From the NCBI GenBank assembly GCA_030272585.1, contig BSYQ01000013.1, forward strand, positions 62,001-126,000: 64,000 nucleotides of DNA. Reading direction: 5' to 3'. The notes below the pieces were generated by a model. The model made no database searches. It was given only the letters and a program-made list of their open reading frames with translations, and was not told the DNA's origin. The stretch is from Bryopsis sp. KO-2023 (lineage: Eukaryota; Chlorophyta; Ulvophyceae; Bryopsidales; Bryopsidaceae). The position numbers and the translations under genes are program-made. This document shows positions 56,221 through 64,000 of the stretch, piece by piece (position 1 is the first letter of the stretch; every line of letters begins with the position of its first letter).

Positions 56221-56503
56221 GGGAAACAAAATCGTAATTTATCCCTAGTACATTGAAATCTCAACACCCGAAAGTTGCAACGATGAAAAACCTCGAAACC
56301 ACTCCAGACGACCACCGAACACCCTTCGCAATTCTTGGGGCAACCTCGTTCCCGCGCGCGAGGGCACTTGCGTTCCGTGGCTTCCCGCTACCTTCCAAAC
56401 TCTACAACGCTCCGTAACTTTCCGATCGCTGCTCCGTTGGATTCGCGGCAGGGACCGTCCCAATCCGTATCGAAAATTCCTTCCCTCTCTACGTCCTCCA
56501 CCT
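56221..56503. other. Unassigned mixed-composition segment upstream of tRNA-Glu
   Basis: This segment has balanced base composition, unlike the tracts to its left, and short inverted repeats such as cgcgcgcg near 56,354 and gggaccgtccc near 56,453. That makes a structured RNA possible. I compared it by eye with signal recognition particle RNA, RNase P RNA and U6 and found no convincing core motifs. It contains the 5' flank of tRNA-Glu. Confidence 0.35.
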
Positions 56504-56576
56504 TCCGTCGTAGTCTAGGTGGTCAGGACATGTGGCTCTCACCCACAAGACCCGGGTTCGAGTCCCGGCGACGGAA
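56504..56576 (+). tRNA. tRNA-Glu (anticodon CTC)
   Basis: A full cloverleaf is visible. The acceptor TCCGTCG pairs with CGACGGA, followed by discriminator A. The D stem is GTCT with GGAC. The anticodon stem TGTGG/CCACA holds the loop CTCTCAC, with anticodon CTC at 56,538-56,540. The T arm is CCGGG-TTCGAGT-CCCGG. The internal A and B boxes for Pol III are within the D and T arms. There is no intron, and CCA is not encoded, as usual for eukaryotes. No run of four T follows; the nearest pyrimidine stretch is TCTTTCTTTC (56,581-56,590). It is the convergent partner of tRNA-Gly, 56 bp away. Confidence 0.95.
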
Positions 56577-56632
56577 AGGGTCTTTCTTTCGGAGGAGCTC
56601 AAGTACCCACGTATCGACCGATAGTCGTTTGA

Positions 56633-56704
56633 TGCGTTGTCCGGGAGTCGAACCCGGGTCCCTTGCTTGGAAGGCAAGTATCCTAACCGTTGGACTAACA
56701 ACGC
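56633..56704 (-). tRNA. tRNA-Gly (anticodon TCC)
   Basis: On the minus strand the acceptor GCGTTGT pairs with ACAACGC, and the discriminator is A. The D stem is GTCC/GGAT and the anticodon stem CTTGC/GCAAG. The loop CTTCCAA has anticodon TCC, at 56,669-56,671. The T arm is CCGGG-TTCGACT-CCCGG. No intron and no encoded CCA. The transcript heads toward tRNA-Glu, and no run of four T lies between the two genes. Every arm is fully paired, so it should be functional. Confidence 0.95.
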
Positions 56705-56777
56705 CACGTAGTGGGGGAGAAAATCCACTTGCGAAACCAAGCACGGACCGTTTTCGAAGAAAAACGAAAATGATCAA

Positions 56778-56893
56778 GTTGCCCCCGCCGGATTTCCTGA
56801 GACATCTCTGATCTCGGTACTGATCGGCCCCAATCATGCTTGATTGGCGAGTTCGGAAGGGATCGCACGTTTTCACGATGGTATGAGGGCAAC
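56778..56893 (-). rRNA. Orphan 5S rRNA gene outside the array
   Basis: A complete 5S copy lies about 1.5 kb beyond the array end, on the same strand. It differs from the array consensus at a few positions: catctctgat in the C box region, caatcatgctt in the A box and cgcacgttttc near the 5' half. It keeps the helix I ends, a terminator (TTTTCGTTTTTC on the minus strand) and the upstream spacer with TACAAAA. It may be an active variant gene or a relic. Its separation from the array would let it escape homogenisation. Confidence 0.85.
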
Positions 56894-56970
56894 ACGTTTG
56901 AATGCCTCCGTCGAGGGCTTTTGTACTCGTCCATCAAGCATATCCAAACCTCCAAATCGAAAATAATCAA

Positions 56971-57006
56971 GTTGCCCCCGCCGGATTTCCTGAGACATCC
57001 CTGATC
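56971..57006 (-). pseudogene. Truncated 5S rRNA copy
   Basis: Only the 3' third of a 5S gene is present (36 of 116 bases: the C box side, the helix I 3' strand and its terminator). At 57,006 the 5S sequence breaks off after ccctgatc and continues directly as array spacer cgtcgtcgagggct. The A box and 5' half are missing, so it cannot make 5S RNA. The joint has TC on both sides, suggesting a deletion between short matching bases. Confidence 0.85.
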
Positions 57007-57010
57007 CGTC

Positions 57011-57293
57011 GTCGAGGGCTCTTGTAGTTGTTCCCCGGGCTCGCAAGCAATTTGTTCTTTCATGATTCGTGCTTTTCTTGTTGAATCGTTTTTTAAGGAT
57101 GGAATCGACAGTGCATTAAAACGTTATACGTTTGGGTTTCTTGAATTTGAGCTGATCTGGAGGGATTGTCCTTTTTTGGGTTAGGATTGGCAACGTGGTT
57201 CGACTTCCCACGGGTGGCTGAGGGTGCGCCAGTGAGGGCGAGCGTATGGGTGAGTGTGTTTGCGCACGTGGGTGGGTGAATGTGTGCGGGTCA
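57011..57293. repeat. Array-flank duplication, copy B
   Basis: This is the second copy of the segment at 55,268-55,544, in the same orientation and adjoining a truncated 5S copy. Similarity ends near gggtcaagac at about 57,293. Differences are spread evenly as base changes and short indels, so the duplication is older than most array homogenisation. It retains the GATTC/GAATC hairpin (57,064-57,087) and the T-run after it. Confidence 0.8.
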
Positions 57294-57630
57294 AGACAAA
57301 ATCAGTCGTTCCTGGAGAGAACACTGTGGTTTTCTAGTCGTGGGCGAGTTTTTGGACCAGACCTGAAACGTTACAAAAGACTCGTTTCTGATCAACATGT
57401 AGCATGGATCATTTGTCCGTAAATGGCTCCATGTCAAGTTTCACGATCCAAGCCAGGTAGTAACGAGGTTTTTCAAAAAAGCGCCCATCTGGCCAATTTG
57501 TTACTTACAACACGACAAAACCAGCAATGTGCATCCCTTCACACATAGCAAGCATCAATAATTAATAACCTACCCTCCTTTTCCCCCACTCCCAATAAGA
57601 AACGGAAACAACACTCGCAGGACACATCAA
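57294..57630. other. ATG7 3' flank, probable 3' UTR
   Basis: No open frame or RNA gene is recognised. The part next to the stop codon should be transcribed as the ATG7 3' UTR. I see no AATAAA hexamer on the minus strand, so the poly(A) signal is either different or unrecognised. Confidence 0.4.
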
Positions 57631-57759
57631 CTACAATTCTGTCCAATCGTCGCTGTTCTCGCTGGCCGTCTCTGGGTCGTCATCAAAATTCAGGACGAGT
57701 TTTTCTGTTTCTTGGTGAAGGGCTGTCAATCCAGTCAAGTCTTCCAGGCACTTTGGATC
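57631..57759 (-). CDS. ATG7: ATG7 last exon, C-terminal tail
   Basis: Encodes 42 residues and [21 protein letters not shown] matches human [15 protein letters not shown], followed by an acidic tail ending DDWTEL. In ATG7 this tail binds ATG8 and offers it to the active site. Confidence 0.93.
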   Translation of the reverse strand, partial: DPKCLEDLTGLTALHQETEKLVLNFDDDPETASENSDDWTEL

Positions 57760-60700
57760 CTATCAATTGGCCCACAGCCCCATCAACTCACACCGAAAAA
57801 GAACCCCTCCCCCAAAAAAAATCAAATCAAAAGTCCATATCTATTGATCACAAGCACCGCATCGGTGTAATATTCTTCCATGAAAGAGGGGGGGTGGGGT
57901 TAGGAAATTTTCTGTTTTTTTTTTCTCAACAAGCAATTTTTTTTAGAATCAATTGCGTGAGTGAAACACTGATGCAGTGACGGGAAAAAGGAAAATCACC
58001 TCCCCCCCAACCTCCCAAAAAAAAAGAGTCAAAGAGGGGCAAAAAACCAAAATGAGCATCCTCACCTGAATAGCATTTTCGACGAACTCTATTCCACTGT
58101 TATATCCATCGACGACTAATGGGGAGCAAGCCGTGCATTGACTGAAACTCAAACCCTCCATGCAAGTCTGAGAAAATCCATGAAGCCTGCCCCGAATCTG
58201 CACACAATATAGAATGCACCTCAGAAAAAATGGAAAAAAATTAAGACAAAACTGAAAAGTAAAGTTTCTAAAATCGGCCAAAAAAGTTTTTGAAATCTTA
58301 GCTCCAGTAAAGAAGAGCCTTTCAGAATTTCTACACCCAAACTGTGCACTGCAATAGAACTGACCAGAATGGAATGTAAAGAAACCGACATACCTGAACT
58401 GTTTTCATTTGCCCCCATCAACATAATATATACATAAATTCATCAATTAATATAAATATATAAACAATAAAACGCAGATGAGCTCCACTAGGGTTTCAGC
58501 TTCGATACAATATTAAAAAACTAATTAAGAAAAATATTATTCAAAAAAAAAAATCCTGGACCTACCATATGAGGAATTCCACCAAAAGCTCCTGTGGAAT
58601 CATCCTCGGCATCCAGACTGTCTTTTTCCCCAGTCAGACTGGAGTTTAAGGGCGGAGCGTTGATGCCCATTGGATGCTGGAGCAAGGAAACGAAAAGCTC
58701 CACGCCAAGGGCTGACGCTATTGGTGCCAATCCTGTTTATAAATTAATAACCAAATGAAAAAACAAAGGGGGAATAGTCTATAAATTAATAGATGTTTTG
58801 GTTTTTTGCCAGAGAATTCTCAATTAATTAATGAAGGGAAAAAAGATGTGGAAAGCCTTTCCCATCCCCCTCCCCAGAAAAATAGGGGGGGGGGGACGTG
58901 GGTTCAAAAAAAAAGAAAAATGAACATGAGAAATCATAAGAAACAATAAAAAAATGATTGAATAACATAATAAATAAGTAAATAATCCTACCAGGTCGAG
59001 CTACAGTGCATTGTTGATCGAGGGCTCTGTCTGTCATAGAGTTGAGGGGTGCCACCACATCGTTGCAAAAATAGCAGCCCAATTTCTTTCCCTGTTCGTT
59101 TTCCGTTGGAGCTCCATGTCTCATCACCAGAAAACCATCGAACCCAAGTGCGATATTTATGGCCACTTTTCCTAGCGCTGAAACAACATTCATGCACCAA
59201 AAAAACACGAATAATTAAATTAAAAAAAACTGAATAGCAATTGGAAAGGGGGGGGGGGGGGTATACTTAGGAATGCGATTTTTTCCCCCGCCCTAACCCC
59301 CCCAAAAAATAAAACAAAAACCAAAAAACTATAGTATCTATAACCTGTATGAATTTCTGTACTTTGTTGGGAAATTTACAATGAATGTTTGGCACTGCTC
59401 CAAAAAGACACCAGGCCTTCCTTTTTACCCAAAAAAAAAAAAAACAATAAAGTATTGAGGGGTTGTATTGCCATCATTCAAAAAACAAATACATGAAAAA
59501 AAAAAAAAAAAGCACAAGCAGTTGCAGGGAGCTCAGCCATTTTCTTATGAAAAGAAACAAAAGTTGAAAAAATATTATTATTAAAAAAAAAATCACCTGC
59601 ACAGATGACTGTGGGTAACCATCTGCTCTCCCGGGTGTCCATCATAAGAAAAATGGCATCATGAGTTTTGATCAGCTCGTTTAATTCTGTTATTGTCTAC
59701 ATTCCAAAAAACACATCTTTGTAAACAAGAATCTAAATAAAAACATGAAACAAAGTAGAAAAATCATAACAGGAGTTCTTCCTTGTCTAAAAAAAAACTT
59801 GATCGATGTCAAATCGATTATTGTATTTGGAATTGTTTTTTAATTCAATATACTCTGGTTTTAAAATGTTCATATACCAGGAAATTTCTGTGAGGAATAG
59901 AAAAAAAAATTGCATTGGATGAGCAATGGTGTAAAACGTTTACAAAGAATTTAAATAGTATCAATTTGATTTTTTCGAAATAATCGCTTATTTTCACCCC
60001 TCCCCCAAAAAGAACAAAAAAAAAACTGGACGAAGGCAAACTCACTTCTCGATGTTGTTCGGCTTCCTCTGAATCCCTTGGGGGGTGGCCCGGCATCGGA
60101 ATTTCGAAATTTCGACTTTCCACATTGATGGAAGGAAAAATTTTCCTCAAATGATCCGCGGCGCAGTCAGCCTTGGGTTTGCCTCCCTCCAAACAGTCCT
60201 CAAATTCGTAGAGGCTCTGTCTGACTGGGTTGGAAAAAGAAACGGTGCCCGAATCCACCAGGGTGAGATTTTTGACACCCCAGCCCATCAGCGTTCTCGC
60301 CACCATGCAGCCCAGGGTGCCCATCCCTTGTTCCAAAAAAAAATGAAAGGGTGTTTTTTTTGTTTTTCTTTCTTAAAAAAAAAACACAGAAAGAAAGAAA
60401 ATGGCATATTGCTTATGCCAGTATTTTTATATTTCTTTTTTGCCTTGAAAAACCTTAGGCATATATTAATGAAGGCATTTTGGTGATATGTGAAGTTTTG
60501 TTGTTCAAATGGTACACTTGTTACTAAAAATTTGGAAATTACACGCACCTTCACTTTTTCCTCCCAAAAAGAAACTAACAGAAATTTGTATATAGATGCA
60601 TGTCGTTGAGGTTATTGTGCCTTTACTATTATTATTATTTTTTTTTTTTGTCATGAGATTATTTTTTCCAGAGCTCTTTTTTTTAGGTTTCACCTCACTT

Positions 60701-63700
60701 TGTAGTGTTTTCAGAGGAAAAAAAATTCATGAACTCTATTCATCAACATTCAACAGGCTTGGGCTGACCGCATAAAAAAAATAATAATTAAATGAAATGA
60801 AATGGATTTAATGTTTAAGTATTTTTAATGAATGTTAATGAAGGAGGGGGGGGGTGGGAAATTAAAGTTGGAAGTGAGAGGGAAAAAAAAAGAAAAGAAA
60901 AAAATGGACCTGAGCATCACCTAGCAGAAGGCATTTTGCTTGTGCGACTTTTTCGGTGTCTAAATTTGGTGCTGCCCTCCACAACATCAACTTCAAATTC
61001 AAATTGACGGCTTCTTCTGAAAGGTAAATGTCGTCGAATTGGGAACGCATATCCATGAACCTTTACAAAAATGAAAAAAAAATAACAGAAAAAAATTAAC
61101 TTTAACATACGTTAAAGTTAACGAAAAAAAGGGGGGGGGGGGTCATTTGCATATAACGGCCATTGCACACACATTCTTAAAAAAAAAGACTGATATGGAA
61201 ACAGTAACATATTTAGCAGATATATTTTTATGTTTTTATCATCAATTCTTAAACAAACTTTTGAATACAGATGACTGATTTTCCACCATTACTTATTCGA
61301 GGGGGGGGTGGGAATTAAAAATAAGAATGAAGTGAATAAATGAATGAATGTAAACAAATCAATGAAAAATGGGTACAAATATGAATTAATTATATACTGT
61401 TTTTAAGGGTTTTTTTTTAACTTCTGAACATAAACAAAAAAACTAGCACACCTGGGAGCTGATTTTCCAAAAGAGTCGACTTCCCAGCCTGAAACAAAAT
61501 CCAGTTTTTCGTTTCCAAAATCATCAGGAATTTCAGGCAAATTTACTGTGAAAACTAAACTTCTTTTTGGATCGGTGGCGCCCCTTATTCCTTTTACACA
61601 CACAACCTGCCTTTCCAAAAAAAAATACCAGAAAAAACAAAGTACAGAAATTAGAAATATAATTAAGAAAAAACGAACATGAAGGTAGACAAGGGGGGGA
61701 AAAAAAGAAACTGAAAAATAAGGATGAAAAAAAAACAAAAGCTAATCAAGCCATGAGAGAAAAAAAACTCGCTTATGTAAAGCAACAACAACAACTTTGA
61801 AACAATATTAATAATAAATACAACACCACAGCAATAATAAACCGATGCCCTTATTTGGCCGATGCATTTTTTCTCACCGTCACAGAAGAAATTTTCATCC
61901 ATTTTGCAACAAACAACAGGCAATTCCGCAGCATCCATCCTGGGTGTTTTTCATGGAAGAAATCGCTCGCGCACAAATACACCCCATCGCCATCAGAAGC
62001 TTCTTGGGAAGCTTCCGTCCAGCTTCCCAATTTCACGGCGACTGGATGATCGGTTGAACGGTTTTTTATCAGCCAAAAGGGAGCCGAAAATTCCTCTGAT
62101 GTTCTCCAAACATCACAGGCCGAGCAAATCTTCATGATGAAAAAAATAAAAATAAATAAAAATAAAAATTGACATGGGATGTGATGCGCTGAAGAAAAAA
62201 AAACAAGAGGATGTGTGGAACGTTTTAGGAGACAAACTCTATAAAAATGAAAATGAAAAAAAATAATAACTAACTGATTAATCAATTGATTGCAGAAGAC
62301 TGGACTTCCATTTTGAAAGTAACAAGGCATTTTTGGCACAATATCTGTTGTTGTCATATGGAATGCACAGGTGCTTTTTTGGTGTTTTTTTTTCTACCAA
62401 TACCTTTGCTGCTTGGTCCTCTCCTAAAGCTTCCGATAATCGTTGAATAGGGGATGCTGTGAATGGTGAAGGTGGTTTGATAACTGGAAAAGCAAACCTG
62501 AAAACAAAACAAAACAAATTCATGCACAATTCGAAAAATGGGAAATAAAAAGAAGTAAAAAAATTGAATTGAGATTGAAAACAAATAATATTGAGAAAAG
62601 AAAAAGCAAAATCTATAGATCTAAAAAGTCCAAAACTTTGTCAGCAAAATTCTGGACTGTGTGGAAAATTCAAAACAAAATTGCAAAAATATCAACCCCA
62701 TCAATGGGGTTGCTTATTTTTTTTTCCAAAAACAAGTACGAAAACGAGAGGAAAAAATATTATGATTATTTCGGGAAAACAAAAGAGTTTGGCAAGCATC
62801 GCCACCTATAATGGTAATGATATTTTTTGAGGTCAGCATGAGTCATCAGAAGAAATCGACACAGCAGCGACGGATTTTCGATACAAGCTCCGCTTGAAAT
62901 TGCATCCCAAATTTCCCTAGCCACCTAAACACCCCCACTAGGAAATTCTGAATGCCAAAAACATTCAATAATGATATTACATAATATAATATGTCAAAAT
63001 TAACATCAACAGAGAATAGGCAGAGCTCGGATTATCAAAGGGCTTCGTTCGGCAGGTGCTTCGTAAACAATTTTTTGTGTATTTTTTTTGTACTTTCTTC
63101 AACGTGGTACTGGAACTATCCAACAAAATTCTGTCGGAAGAATTTGACTGAAATTTCCAATGGCTGCCCCAAAATTTGCTAAGAAGCATCACATCCCAAC
63201 AGAAAGCCGAAAAAATAATTAAATAATTAATTAAAATGAATAAATAAATAAAATAGAATAAATAAATTTGCTGCTACCTTTTCAGCAGCCGCCTTTCTAT
63301 CGAAGGCTTTGAATCCATCGATGCTGTTTAAATTGTAAAGAGTTCCGGGTGCTTTATGATATCCCTGCAATCAAATGACCAAAAAAGAAATTCAATAGGT
63401 GGAGAAAAAAAATGCAAAGAAAGCTAAATTGGATGCAGAATCCTTTTTCCAGATTGATTGGTGCTTTTTATCAACCTTTATTATATTTCTCGATGCGTTC
63501 GATGAACTTGTAGTTTTCTGCCAATGGGGCATAAGTTCAGAAAATACGATATCATTAAAAATAATAATACAGTATATACACTCATCCACATATCTATGTA
63601 TATGTTGGTTCTTGTTTTTCCCCAAAGTTTGCCTGAGCAATGGTTGCATCAAATTCCACAATAGAAAACAAACAAAGGAAGTTCATTGTTTTCATTTTAA

Positions 63701-63849
63701 CCAAAAAAATCAAAATCATGAACAACAATTAAATATATACACATCTGAAAGAATTACCTTCCTGCCCTGTAAGAGTTGCTGTCCAAAAGCTGATGAATCC
63801 AGCTCCAAGGGGGAGGGGGTTCTGTCATGATGGGATGGACAGTAGAATC
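57631..63849 (-). CDS. ATG7: ATG7, E1-like autophagy activating enzyme (13 exons, 5' end beyond window)
   Basis: ATG7 activates the ubiquitin-like proteins ATG8 and ATG12 with ATP and passes them to the E2 enzymes ATG3 and ATG10 in autophagosome formation. Exons, 5' to 3' on the minus strand: 63849-63758, 63364-63278, 62924-62806, 62497-62404, 62129-61878, 61606-61452, 61060-60921, 60326-60046, 59696-59597, 59177-58992, 58732-58566, 58197-58066, 57759-57631. All introns are GT-AG, and codon phase agrees at every junction, giving 643 residues and a TAG stop. Numbering from the first whole visible residue: N-terminal E2-recruiting domain about 1-260; nucleotide loop GMGTLG at 313-318; SNPVRQ with N345, R348 and Q349; DTRESRW at 426-432; zinc cysteines C474/C477 and C578/C581; catalytic Cys496 in [11 protein letters not shown]. 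Human ATG7 has 703 residues; about 50 N-terminal residues are missing here because the window ends. Confidence 0.95.
58066..58197 (-). CDS. ATG7: ATG7 exon, second zinc CxxC
   Basis: Encodes 44 residues, [10 protein letters not shown] through [11 protein letters not shown] to FVENAIQ. C578 and C581 complete the zinc site. Both ends are in phase 0, with TGCAG/ATT and CAG/GTGAGG. Confidence 0.93.
58566..58732 (-). CDS. ATG7: ATG7 exon, C-terminal to catalytic cysteine
   Basis: Encodes [20 protein letters not shown] and a Ser/Asp-rich stretch ending GGIPHM, matching human GALAVELMVSVLQHPEG and GLVPHQ. The junctions are AACAG/GA and ATG/GTAGGT. Confidence 0.93.
58992..59177 (-). CDS. ATG7: ATG7 exon with catalytic cysteine
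   Basis: Encodes [16 protein letters not shown], a short linker [22 protein letters not shown] and [12 protein letters not shown]. Cys496 is the thioester cysteine (Cys572 in human). C474 and C477 form half of the zinc site. The linker between MRHG and LGCYFC is about ten residues, as in yeast Atg7, not the roughly 35 of the human protein. Confidence 0.95.
59597..59696 (-). CDS. ATG7: ATG7 exon, adenylation core
   Basis: Encodes 33 residues, [20 protein letters not shown] then [13 protein letters not shown], matching human [21 protein letters not shown]. Asp426 is the metal/ATP-coordinating Asp of E1 enzymes. The acceptor is TGTAG/ACA; the donor is GCAG/GTGATT. Confidence 0.93.
60046..60326 (-). 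CDS. ATG7: ATG7 exon, adenylation core
   Basis: The largest exon encodes 93 residues from [16 protein letters not shown] through [19 protein letters not shown] to IPMPGHPP and an acidic stretch. It carries the Gly-rich ATP loop and the Asn, Arg and Gln of the E1 adenylation site. The second residue of the loop is Met where human ATG7 has Ala. Confidence 0.95.
60921..61060 (-). CDS. ATG7: ATG7 exon, linker and start of E1 domain
   Basis: Encodes [10 protein letters not shown] through [12 protein letters not shown] to KCLLLG, matching human SVDLNLKLMCWR and VKCLLLG. The last glycine codon is split and begins the nucleotide-binding loop. The donor is CTAG/GTGATG. Confidence 0.93.
61452..61606 (-). 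CDS. ATG7: ATG7 exon, end of N-terminal domain
   Basis: Encodes residues 215-265, [21 protein letters not shown] and [14 protein letters not shown], matching human VVCFRDR, IIFEVKLPEM and VGWEKNQKGGMGPR. The acceptor GGCAG/GTTG was chosen because it keeps phase 0 with the upstream exon; an AG four bases earlier would not. Confidence 0.88.
61878..62129 (-). CDS. ATG7: ATG7 exon, N-terminal domain
   Basis: Encodes 84 residues (131-214) with APFWLIKN, an insert rich in Ser, Asp and Gly, and [14 protein letters not shown]. This corresponds to human PYFLIKYDEN and YPGWPLRNFLVLAA. The acceptor is ATGAAG/ATTTGC and the donor ACG/GTGAGA. The whole exon is in phase 0. Confidence 0.9.
62404..62497 (-). 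CDS. ATG7: ATG7 exon, N-terminal domain
   Basis: Completes Arg99 and encodes 31 residues, [20 protein letters not shown] and onward to EDQAAK. The donor is AAG/GTATTG. The open frame continues past it, but the donor choice fits the ATG7 alignment and the phase of the next exon. Confidence 0.85.
62806..62924 (-). CDS. ATG7: ATG7 exon, N-terminal domain
   Basis: Encodes residues 60-98 plus two bases of an Arg codon. It includes [17 protein letters not shown] and [11 protein letters not shown], the best conserved part of the N-terminal domain (human NEIWESIKSG and FADLKKYHFYYW). The junctions are TTTAG/GTGG and ATAG/GTGG. Confidence 0.92.
63278..63364 (-). CDS. ATG7: ATG7 exon, N-terminal domain
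   Basis: Encodes 29 residues (31-59), [20 protein letters not shown] and onward, matching the human GTLYNTNTLESFK stretch. The junctions are TTGCAG/GG and AAG/GTAGCA. Both ends are in phase 0. Confidence 0.9.
63758..63849 (-). CDS. ATG7: ATG7 exon, N-terminal domain (first visible exon)
   Basis: Encodes the end of a split Gly codon plus 30 residues beginning FYCPSHHD and including [11 protein letters not shown]. This corresponds to the human stretch around [21 protein letters not shown]. It is bounded by AATAG/G and AAG/GTAATT. The preceding exon, with the start codon, is not in the remaining 151 bp. Confidence 0.85.
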
Positions 63850-64000
63850 CTATTTTCACAGCCACCCCCGCAAAAAAAACATAAATAAATATATAAACAT
63901 CAAAAATTTCAAAATGGTACGAACAGGTTGAAAAACAAACTGATGCAAAGAACATGGTCATGGATTTCTGAAAATCCACAACAAAGAAATATATTTTAAA
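63850..64000 (-). other. ATG7 intron, cut by window edge
   Basis: A/T-rich sequence upstream of the first visible ATG7 exon, with a GC-rich patch 9-20 bases before the acceptor. No part of the ATG7 N-terminus is recognised, so the first exon or exons lie beyond 64,000. Confidence 0.6.

Noticed and set aside
55820-56248. Lys/Arg-rich 142-codon frame.
   Set aside because: It is a by-product of the polypurine tract. The opposite strand is equally open, and the composition is uniform with no domain.
56221-56503. Signal recognition particle RNA or RNase P RNA on the minus strand (GGAGCAG and CGGAAA are present).
   Set aside because: The motifs are in the wrong order for the SRP helix 8 loop, and no RNase P core motifs were found.
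56778-56893. A 5S-derived SINE.
   Set aside because: The copy is flanked by ordinary array spacer, with no LINE-like tail, poly(A) or target-site duplication. It is better explained as a displaced array unit.
1-57300. Spliced-leader RNA or U6 genes linked to 5S units.
   Set aside because: No spliced-leader consensus, Sm-site context or U6 core sequence was seen on either strand.
63850-64000. N-terminal ATG7 exon in the last 150 bp.
   Set aside because: The translated stretch is A/T-rich and lacks the conserved FxPFSS and FWHEL motifs of the ATG7 start, so it is treated as intron.

Overview
The window is nuclear DNA from a eukaryote. It holds a tandem 5S ribosomal RNA gene array of at least 55 kb, a short mosaic segment with two tRNA genes and stray 5S copies, and most of an intron-rich ATG7 autophagy gene. 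Every recognised protein-coding segment carries GT-AG introns. The lineage cannot be fixed from this window: a unicellular alga or other protist is my guess, based only on the short, homopolymer-filled introns and the divergent 5S sequence.

Region 1 (1 to about 55,285). A head-to-tail array of units of about 193 bp, all on the minus strand and open at the left window edge. Each unit is a 5S gene of about 116-119 bp plus a spacer of about 75-77 bp. From the first and last gene positions and the unit length I infer about 287 copies. The left 26 kb is nearly uniform, apart from a two-unit alternation near 4-5 kb and a degenerate patch at 14.2-16.1 kb. The right 29 kb is built of higher-order repeats. 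One variant set (Q) occurs at about 26.1-29.6 kb and again in three blocks at 46.2-55.0 kb. A second set (P) fills 30-46 kb with spacings of 5, 6, 13, 17 and 18 units. The long open frames that cross the array are artefacts of reading rRNA as protein.

Region 2 (55,268 to 57,293). The array ends inside a spacer and runs into a segment of about 280 bp, which recurs about 1.74 kb further on. Between the two copies lie a G/T-rich tract, a polypurine tract, a GC-rich unassigned stretch, convergent tRNA-Glu(CTC) and tRNA-Gly(TCC) genes, one intact orphan 5S gene and one truncated 5S copy. All recognised genes here are Pol III genes.

Region 3 (57,294 to 64,000). The 3' flank and 13 exons of ATG7, the E1-like enzyme of the ATG8 and ATG12 conjugation systems, on the minus strand. 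The 13 exons keep one reading frame across all 12 internal junctions and encode 643 residues, including the nucleotide-binding glycines, the catalytic cysteine and both zinc-binding CxxC pairs. The first 50 or so residues lie beyond the right edge. Introns are 259-594 bp and many carry long C or T runs on the sense strand.

No mobile element, CRISPR array or new multi-gene system was found. The most unusual content is the size and higher-order organisation of the 5S array and the mosaic Pol III segment at its edge.
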